A DNA stretch of 6,396 bases from CAZEDU01 sp964511185 (GTDB lineage: Bacteria > Myxococcota > Myxococcia > Myxococcales > Myxococcaceae): the NCBI GenBank assembly GCA_964511185.1, contig CAZEDU010000184.1, forward strand, positions 1 through 6,396, given 5' to 3'. Every line of letters begins with the position of its first letter. Positions within the stretch are counted from its first letter, which is position 1. Below, piece by piece: positions 1 to 6,396 of this stretch. The position numbers and the translations under genes were made by a program. The notes beneath the pieces were generated by a model that worked only from the letters and a program-made list of their open reading frames with translations, did not search any database and was not told where the DNA came from.

Positions 1-912
1 CAGCACTTCTTCTGGTTCTACTCGCACCCCGCCGTCTACATCATGATCCTGCCGGCCTTCGGCGTGATCAGCGAGATCATCGCGTGCTTCTCGCGCCGCC
101 GGATCTTCGGCTACGCGTTCATCGCGCTATCCAGCGTGGCGATCGCGATCCTCGGCTTCTTGGTGTGGGGCCACCACCTGTTCACCAGCGGCCAGTCCGT
201 GCTGGCTTCGACGATCTTCTCGGCGATCACGTTCCTGATCGCGATCCCCACGGCGATCAAGGTCTTCAACTGGCTGTCGACCATGTACAAGGGGTCGATT
301 CATCTGGATACGCCGATGCTCTACGCGCTGGCGTTCATCTGGGTGTTCACGATCGGCGGCCTGACCGGCGTGTTCCTGGCCGTGATGAGCGTGGATATTC
401 ACCTGCACGACACCTACTTCGTGGTGGCGCACTTCCACTACGTGATGATGGGCGGGTCGATCACCGCGTTCATGGGCGGGCTGCACTACTGGTGGCCGAA
501 GTTCACGGGCCGCATGTACAACGAAAAAACGGGCCAGCTGGGCGCGGTGCTGGTGTTCGTCGGCCTGAACCTGACCTTCTTCCCGCAGTTCGTGCTCGGC
601 ACGCGCGGCATGCCGCGGCGCTACTACAACTACCTGGAAGAGTTTCAGGGGCTGCACCAGCTGTCCACGGTCGGCGCTTACCTGCTCGGGGTCGGCTTCT
701 TGATCACTGCGGTGTCGCTGATTCGCTCGCTGATGAAGAAGGCCGACGCACCGCCCAATCCATGGGGCAGCGCGACGCTGGAGTGGCAGACCGTCTCGCC
801 TCCGCCTTATTACAACTTCAAGGTCACGCCCGAGGTGAGCGGCGGCGCATACGACGGTTACGAAGACATGGTGTACGACGAGAAAACCCGCGGCTACGTC
901 ACCAAGGCCTGA
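1..912 (+). CDS. ctaD: Cytochrome c oxidase subunit I, 3' part (A2-type haem-copper oxidase)
   Basis: Catalytic subunit of the aa3-type terminal oxidase, an inner-membrane protein that reduces O2 to water and pumps protons. The frame is open from base 1, so the N-terminal part lies upstream; 303 residues and a TGA are present. Visible in order (residues of this fragment): YSHPAVY at 7-13 with the CuB ligand His9 and the cross-linked Tyr13; the CuB His pair WGHH at 58-59; the K-channel Lys87 in PTAIKVFNW; His136-Asp137 (Mg site); AHFHYV at 143-148 with the a3 ligand His144 and the haem a ligand His146; and the GTRGMPRRYY propionate-binding arginines near 201-207. Ala11 replaces the glutamate of the A1-type motif HPEVY, so this is an A2-type oxidase by the established haem-copper oxidase classification. 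The gene is first in the visible operon, 32 bp upstream of ctaE. Family assignment is essentially certain. Confidence 0.98.
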   Translation, partial: QHFFWFYSHPAVYIMILPAFGVISEIIACFSRRRIFGYAFIALSSVAIAILGFLVWGHHLFTSGQSVLASTIFSAITFLIAIPTAIKVFNWLSTMYKGSIHLDTPMLYALAFIWVFTIGGLTGVFLAVMSVDIHLHDTYFVVAHFHYVMMGGSITAFMGGLHYWWPKFTGRMYNEKTGQLGAVLVFVGLNLTFFPQFVLGTRGMPRRYYNYLEEFQGLHQLSTVGAYLLGVGFLITAVSLIRSLMKKADAPPNPWGSATLEWQTVSPPPYYNFKVTPEVSGGAYDGYEDMVYDEKTRGYVTKA

Positions 913-944
913 GACACACTGCGCGAGACTAGAGGCAGCCAGCC

Positions 945-2472
945 ATGACCGAACCGTCGACCGAAGCCGCCAGCGGCGCGAAGAAGAAGCATTCTCCGCC
1001 GCCCGGGCACGTCCCCCACGACGATCACGACGATCACGCTCACCACGAACATCCGTTCCTGGCGCACCACTTCGACACGCCGCAGCAGCAGTTCGAAGCG
1101 GGCAAGCTCGGGGTCTGGCTGTTCCTCGTGACCGAGGTGCTGTTCTTCGCGGGGTTGTTCTGCGCGTACACGATCTACCGCGCCCAGAACCCGGAAGTGT
1201 TCGTCTACGCGCACTACCACCTCGACACGAACATGGGCGCGGTCAACACGACCGTGCTGCTGTTCTCGAGCCTCACGGCGGCCTGGGCCGTGCGCTGCGC
1301 TCAGCTGCGCCAGACGCGCGGCTTGATCCTGAACATCGTCGTCACCATTGCCTGCGCCTGCACCTTCATGCTGGTGAAGTACTTCGAGTACTCGCACAAG
1401 GCGCACGACGGCCTGCTCTGGGGCAAACACTTCAAGCCGGTGCACGAGCCCTGGCAGCTCGAAGTGTTCAAGGAGAAGCACCCGGAAGCTGCTGCGCTCG
1501 CCGAGCGGCTCGCTGCCAAGAAGAAGGCAGGAGACGTGAAGGCGGGTGGCGACACCGCACCGACCGGCACGGCCACGGCCGGCGCCAATCCGACGACGAC
1601 GGCGCCCACCGCGCCCGCGCCCACGGCCGCGGCGCCGACCGGAGCCGCACCCGCCGAAGGCGCGCCAGCCGGTGCCGCAGCTGCCGGGGAGACGCCCGAA
1701 GCCGCGCCCGCGGCGGAAGGTGCAGCCACGGCCGCGGCCCGCCGATCCCGCGGCGCCGGCCGGTGATACTGCCGCGGCGACGCCAGCTGGCCAAGCGGGC
1801 GAGCCCGCGGCGGCCCAGCCGGGCGCGAAGCCCGCCGCGCCGAAGCCCGGAGCGAAGCCCAAGAAAGCCGCCGCCAAGAAGCCCGCGGCAAAGCCCGGCG
1901 CCAAGCCTGCAACTGCAGCTGCCGAGGCCAAGGAAGGCACCGGTGCGCCGACGGGTGAGCCCTCCGCGGAGAAGCTCACCGGCTCCGAGGGCCTCGAGCC
2001 CGCTCATCCCGAGGGCATGGAGTCGGCGTCGAAGGATCAGGCCGCCGCGCAAGAGAAGCGCGCCGAGAACGTGGGCCCTGGAACGGCCGGTACCCCGCCG
2101 CCCGCGCCGGGCACCGTCGTCGTTCAGGATCCAGCCGGGCTCGCAGTACCGGTTCCGAACGAGTCGATCGGCAAGCTCGACGAGAAGGCGGTCAAGCCGC
2201 TCGTCGATGCCGGCATCCTCGCGCCCAACAGCACCGACGTCACGCGCCCGCGCAAGGCGCACGTGTTCTTCGGGATCTACTTCTTCATGACCGGCCTGCA
2301 CGGCGTGCACGTGCTCATCGGCATCGGCATCTGGATCTGGATGCTGTTCAAGGCCCGGACGGGCGTGTTCAACGAAAACTACTTCGGACCGATCGACTAC
2401 ACCGCGCTCTACTGGCATCTGGTCGATCTGATCTGGATCTATCTGTTCCCGCTCCTCTACCTCATCCACTGA
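945..2472 (+). CDS. ctaE: Cytochrome c oxidase subunit III with giant Ala/Pro/Lys-rich loop; one frameshift near 1738-1740
   Basis: Membrane subunit III of the aa3-type oxidase, thought to support stability and proton uptake of subunit I. The ATG at 945 follows AGAGG (931-935). The N-terminal part reads in the frame of 945: a His-rich tail (residues 22-42), then three membrane helices, roughly 54-79 (with the conserved Glu64 in LVTEVLFF), 101-120 and 126-149. The C-terminal part reads in the +1 frame and carries the last two helices, FFGIYFFMTGLHGVHV (from about 2263) and YWHLVDLIWIYLFPLLYLI, ending with TGA at 2472. Both frames are Ala/Pro-rich around 1700-1800. Deleting one C of the CCC at 1738-1740 joins them into a 508-residue protein, which points to a single-base insertion, most likely a sequencing or assembly error. 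Typical family members of this five-helix form are about 200 residues; the excess is a roughly 270-residue loop (1440-2250). The next gene begins 12 bp after the stop. Confidence 0.93.
1819..1908 (+). repeat. PGAKP peptide repeat region in the CtaE loop
   Basis: Within the Ala/Pro/Lys-rich loop of CtaE, the pentapeptide PGAKP is encoded three times, at 1819-1833, 1846-1860 and 1894-1908. The segments between carry further AAPK and KKAAAKKPAAK runs, giving a basic stretch that resembles lysine-rich histone-tail-like low complexity. The codons differ between copies (for example GGC GCG versus GGA GCG versus GGC GCC), so the similarity is stronger at protein level than at DNA level. It is probably a disordered, extended linker; I see no folded domain in it. 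Confidence 0.7.
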
Positions 2473-2484
2473 GAGCGCTTCGCC

Positions 2485-3136
2485 ATGGCCGACGCGAACG
2501 ACAAGAAGTCGAACGACACGGANNNNNNNNNNAGCCACCGAGCCCGCTGCGGAGGCGGAGACGGCGAAGTCCGAACCGGAAGAGCCCGAAACCGCCGATG
2601 CCGCCGTCCCGCAGTCCGAAGACGAAGACGAAGCTCCCGCCGCCGCTGCGTCGACCTCGAAGGATGCCGAAGACGACGAAGACGACGAAGACGACGAAGA
2701 CGAGGTGGAGGCCCCCAAGGAGCGCGTCGTCGCGGCGCATGCACCGGCGAAGGCAAAGAAGCGCTCGGATCCGTACCGCGCTCCTCCGGCGGCGCACCAC
2801 GAAGCGCACGGCATCGCACACGTCTCGCCGCTACCGCTCCTGTTCGGGATCTTGGGAGCGCTCCTGGTCTTGACGGTGGTCACCGTGGCCGTCACGAAGA
2901 TCGACCTCGGCGGTCAGGGCAACTTGATCGTCGCGATGGTGATCGCCACCATCAAGGCGGGGCTCGTGGTCACCTATTTCATGCACCTGCGCTGGGACCG
3001 CGCCTTCAACGTGATGGTGTTTTTGAGCTCGGTGCTGTTCATGATCCTCTTCATTTCGCTCGCGCTGACCGATCGCAAGGAATACCAGAACGCGATCGAC
3101 ACGCTCGAGCAGACCCAGTCCGTGACCACTCCTTGA
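2485..3136 (+). CDS. ctaF: Cytochrome c oxidase subunit IV (prokaryotic COX4/CyoD-like) with long acidic N-terminal tail; interrupted by an N gap
   Basis: Small accessory membrane subunit of the haem-copper oxidase. The ATG at 2485 (MADANDKKSNDT) follows GAGAG at 2471-2475, just after the ctaE stop. A 10-N gap at 2523-2532 breaks the frame; the frame resuming at 2534 is continuous to TGA 3136 and encodes 200 residues. The first part of it is a Glu/Asp/Ala/Pro-rich tail including the run EDDEDDEDDEDE (2669-2704) and then a basic AKAKKR segment. Three hydrophobic helices follow: SPLPLLFGILGALLVLTVV, the family signature region IKAGLVVTYFMHLRWD (about 2954-3001) and MVFLSSVLFMILFISLAL. The helical core of about 100 residues matches the usual family length; the roughly 110-residue tail is extra. 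A start at ATG 2705 is possible, but the acidic coding continues upstream in the same frame, so 2485 is preferred. The gene order ctaD-ctaE-ctaF fits a normal oxidase operon. Confidence 0.9.
2523..2532. other. Assembly gap (10 N) inside ctaF
   Basis: Ten unknown bases separate the first 12 codons of ctaF from the remainder. With exactly 10 bases the reading frame would be broken; it is restored only if the true length is a multiple of three, including zero (direct joining would read Thr-Glu-Ala-Thr-Glu). The 10 N are therefore a placeholder, not a measured length. Confidence 0.95.
2669..2704 (+). repeat. Four-copy 9-bp tandem repeat encoding Glu-Asp-Asp
   Basis: The unit GAAGACGAC is present at 2669-2677, 2678-2686 and 2687-2695, with a fourth copy at 2696-2704 that differs only in its last base (GAAGACGAG). 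It is in frame with ctaF and encodes EDDEDDEDDEDE. Near-perfect DNA identity suggests recent slippage expansion; copy number could vary between strains without breaking the frame. Confidence 0.9.
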
Positions 3137-3140
3137 GCGA

Positions 3141-4583
3141 TCAGCGCGCGGCGCGTTCGACCACGAGGTCCATGCGCCGCCGCGCTTCCGGCTGATCACC
3201 GGGCGAACCTTCGAACAGGATCGCGAACGCGATCGGCGCTCGATGGGGGGAGAGCACGTAGCCCGAGAGCGCGACCGCGCGCGCCAGCGTTCCGGTCTTG
3301 GCGCGAATGGCGCGGCTCTTCTTGTGAGCGCGAAAGCGCGAGCGCAGCGTGCCGTCGACGCCGCCGATGGCGAGCTGAGCGACGAGCTCCGAGGCGATCG
3401 CCGGATCGCGCTGGGCCGCGGCGAGCGCGCGCACCAGCGTGGACGCGCTCGCTCGATTTGCGTCGAACAGGCCGGAACCATTGACGATTCTGGTTCCGCT
3501 TTCGAGCGCGCCCGCCGCGCGCAGCCAGTCGTTCACGGCGTCTGCGCCCGCTCTACTCGTCCCCACGCCCGAAGACGCCTCCGCGCCGAGCGCCTTCAGC
3601 ACCATCTCGGCGTAGAAGTTGTCGCTGCGCTTGCCGAGCTCGTGCAGCACGCTGCCGAGCGGTTCCGACACGTGCGTGGCGAGCTCTTCGCGTTCGTCGG
3701 CACCGCCCAGCGAAACCCCGGCGCGGAGCTCCACGCCTTCGCGGCGCAGGTGATGGGCGAGCACCTGACCGGCCAGGCGCCGCGGATCGTCGACGCGGCG
3801 ACGGAGTGAGACGCGCGGCAGGCCCTCGGCGAGCTTGCCGCCGAGCTCGACGCGCAAGCGCCCGCCCTCGGAGCGCACCCTGAGCTCGAGCTTGCGCCCG
3901 CTGCCGCGCGGCGCCGTGAGCGCGCGTCCCACGAGCTCGGCCGCGCCGGGCGGCTCGACCCAGGCGCGCGCGGGCTCACCCGCTCTGGCGGCGGTCACTT
4001 GTACGGTGATGGCATTGCGCTCGACGGCCACCGCGCTGACCGGCGCTCGAAACGCCGCCCATTCGTTCGGTTGCTGGTCGAACGCCGGCGGCACGAAACG
4101 ATCGTCGAAGCGGCTCTGGTCGACGAGGATCTCTCCGTCGACCCGCTCGAGTCCCTGCGCCGCGAGCTGCCGCGCGAGCTCGGCGAGATCGCTGCCGGCG
4201 AGCGACGGATCGCCATCACCGCGCAGCACCAACCGGCGCGCCACACCGCCTTCGATGCGACCCAGCACCGAGGTCGTGAAACGGTGCGAAGGCCCGAGCC
4301 GCGAGAGCGCCGCCGCGGCCGTGAAGATCTTCGCGTTCGAGGCAGGATTCAGGGCAAGCGTCGGGCTCGCGCTGGCCAGCGTCTCACCGGACCCGACATC
4401 GACGAACAGCGCGCTCAATCGGCCTTTGCGCTCGCTCGACCAGCGAGCCAGGTCGGCCAGCTCGCGTTTCAGTGCGCTCTCGTCGATGCGCGCGCTCGCG
4501 GCCGCCGGCAGCGGCGGTTCGGCGACGGCCGTCGGCGCGCCCAGCAGAAGCGCCGAAGCGAGCGGTGCCAGCCAGATCCTCAT
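3141..4583 (-). CDS. dacB: D-alanyl-D-alanine carboxypeptidase/endopeptidase, PBP4 family (peptidase S13)
   Basis: Periplasmic serine enzyme that trims the terminal D-Ala of peptidoglycan stem peptides and/or cleaves D-Ala-mDAP cross-links. From the ATG at 4583 the protein has 480 residues, a normal family length. It starts with a signal peptide (about 1-21, AVA cleavage motif before EPP). All three penicillin-binding motifs are intact: SNAK at 82-85 (catalytic Ser82, Lys85), SDN at 320-322 and KTG at 429-431, together with NGSGL (368-372) and DGTLRSRF (410-417). The long span between the first and second motifs is the inserted domain typical of S13 enzymes. The GTG immediately before the ATG (4586) is an alternative start; neither has a clear Shine-Dalgarno sequence. 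The gene is convergent with ctaF (4 bp between stops) and divergent from the downstream lipoprotein gene, so it is probably transcribed alone. No frame damage is seen. Confidence 0.95.
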   Translation of the reverse strand: MRIWLAPLASALLLGAPTAVAEPPLPAAASARIDESALKRELADLARWSSERKGRLSALFVDVGSGETLASASPTLALNPASNAKIFTAAAALSRLGPSHRFTTSVLGRIEGGVARRLVLRGDGDPSLAGSDLAELARQLAAQGLERVDGEILVDQSRFDDRFVPPAFDQQPNEWAAFRAPVSAVAVERNAITVQVTAARAGEPARAWVEPPGAAELVGRALTAPRGSGRKLELRVRSEGGRLRVELGGKLAEGLPRVSLRRRVDDPRRLAGQVLAHHLRREGVELRAGVSLGGADEREELATHVSEPLGSVLHELGKRSDNFYAEMVLKALGAEASSGVGTSRAGADAVNDWLRAAGALESGTRIVNGSGLFDANRASASTLVRALAAAQRDPAIASELVAQLAIGGVDGTLRSRFRAHKKSRAIRAKTGTLARAVALSGYVLSPHRAPIAFAILFEGSPGDQPEARRRMDLVVERAAR

Positions 4584-4647
4584 CACCCGAGTCTGTCACG
4601 GACGCTGGAGTTTTGGTGCTCTCGGGCGCACTGAGCTACTGAGCGCT
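4584..4647. promoter_or_regulatory. Divergent spacer expected to hold promoters for dacB and the solute-binding lipoprotein gene
   Basis: About 64 bp separate the two divergent start codons, so promoters for both genes may lie here or overlap the coding starts. I see no convincing -35/-10 pair or sigma-54 site. A short inverted repeat, CCCGAG (4586-4591) with CTCGGG (4621-4626), flanks the spacer; 6-bp arms are weak evidence in DNA this GC-rich. The call rests on gene orientation, not on recognised boxes. Confidence 0.35.
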
Positions 4648-6164
<1,517 letters not shown>

Positions 6165-6209
6165 GCGGAAAAGCTTGCTTCTGGGCCGAGCCCCGGCCAA
6201 AAGCGGGCC
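6165..6209. other. Short spacer without recognisable terminator
   Basis: Forty-five bases between the substrate-binding protein stop and the next start. I see no stem-loop followed by a T-run and no clear promoter; AAGCGGG at 6201-6207 lies close to the next GTG but is a poor Shine-Dalgarno match. The two genes may be co-transcribed. Confidence 0.4.
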
Positions 6210-6396
6210 GTGCTCCTTCGGCGCTGGCTCCTCGCGCTCTCGCTGCTGCTGCCGCTACTGACGGCCGCTCCGCGAGCATTTGCTGACGAGCCCGTGCCGC
6301 CCCCACGAAAAGACATCGGGGTTTATCCGGAGCCCGGCGTGCAGACCGGCCTGTTCTTCGCGGGCCTGGGCACGACGGCCGGCTGGTACGGCGCGG
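6210..6396 (+). CDS. Secreted or envelope protein of unknown function, N-terminal 62 residues
   Basis: An open frame from GTG 6210 runs off the window end without a stop. Residues 1-25 form a classical signal peptide: MLLRRW, a long Leu/Ala core, then PRAFA before DEP, a good signal peptidase I site. The mature start is Pro-rich (DEPVPPPRKD) and is followed by a hydrophobic Gly/Ala-rich stretch (TGLFFAGLGTTAGWYGA) that could begin a membrane helix. I do not recognise the family from this fragment. The start was chosen because the signal peptide begins directly at this GTG. It lies on the same strand 45 bp after the solute-binding protein gene and may share its transcript. Confidence 0.6.
   Translation, partial: MLLRRWLLALSLLLPLLTAAPRAFADEPVPPPRKDIGVYPEPGVQTGLFFAGLGTTAGWYGA

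Noticed and set aside
1738..1766. Programmed ribosomal frameshifting in ctaE
   Set aside because: CCC lies in Ala/Pro-rich coding without a classical slippery heptamer or a clear downstream structure, and other frame breaks in the window point to sequence error.
894..1979. Long minus-strand open frame of 361 codons opposite ctaE
   Set aside because: It is antisense to conserved oxidase helices; Gly/Arg-rich composition without domains is typical of shadow frames in high-GC DNA.
2660..2704. CRISPR or microsatellite-type non-coding array
   Set aside because: The 9-bp units are directly adjacent without spacers and are in frame with ctaF, so they are a coding tandem repeat.
1468..2895. Minus-strand open frame of 475 codons crossing the first N gap
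   Set aside because: It contains a poly-Ser run that is merely the antisense of the EDD repeat, reads through the N gap, and shows no family-like motif.
4592..4620. Possible sigma-54 promoter (GG...GC pattern) in the divergent spacer
   Set aside because: The GG-to-GC spacing is 9 rather than 10 and the surrounding bases do not match the consensus.
4586..4626. Inverted repeat CCCGAG/CTCGGG as an operator
   Set aside because: Arms are only 6 bp with no extension inward or outward and a 29-nt spacer; such pairs are expected by chance in GC-rich DNA.
3835..4647. Plus-strand extension of the substrate-binding protein frame far upstream into dacB
   Set aside because: The upstream part is antisense to dacB, which has all its catalytic motifs; the lipoprotein signal begins at 4648.

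Overview
The window is a high-GC (roughly two-thirds G+C) bacterial chromosomal segment, best explained as a draft scaffold from a myxobacterium-like organism (Myxococcota, possibly Polyangiales). That placement is inferred from an aa3-type oxidase cluster with a YSHPAVY subunit I, long Ala/Pro/Lys- and Asp/Glu-rich extensions on the oxidase subunits, very high GC3, and the style of the lipoprotein genes. It has not been checked by any search. Two 10-N runs (2523-2532 and 5823-5832) are scaffold gaps, and at least three reading-frame breaks fall in otherwise well-conserved genes, so sequence quality must be kept in mind throughout.

Layout. Positions 1-3136 (+ strand) hold the 3' part of a cytochrome c oxidase operon: the C-terminal 303 residues of subunit I (ctaD), subunit III (ctaE, one frameshift inside a huge low-complexity loop) and subunit IV (ctaF, interrupted by an N gap, with a long acidic N-terminal tail). 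Subunit II and the start of subunit I should lie upstream of the window. Positions 3141-4583 (- strand) hold a complete D-Ala-D-Ala carboxypeptidase/endopeptidase of the PBP4 (S13) family, convergent to ctaF with only 4 bp between the stop codons. A short divergent spacer (4584-4647) follows. Positions 4648-6164 (+) hold a lipoprotein-type, family-5 ABC transporter substrate-binding protein that is broken in this assembly by a frameshift near 5119-5134 and by a spurious-looking 64-nt segment around the second N gap. From 6210 to the window end runs the start of a secreted or envelope protein of unknown function.

How the genes work together. The oxidase subunits form one membrane complex that reduces O2 with electrons from cytochrome c and pumps protons. 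Subunit I belongs to the A2 type, which lacks the D-channel glutamate and uses a Tyr-Ser pair. The PBP4-like enzyme and the solute-binding lipoprotein are both cell-envelope proteins, but nothing in the sequence shows a functional link to the oxidase. I see no CRISPR array, RNA gene, insertion sequence or phage gene, and I do not see a convincing previously undescribed system. The most unusual biological features are the low-complexity extensions of oxidase subunits III and IV.
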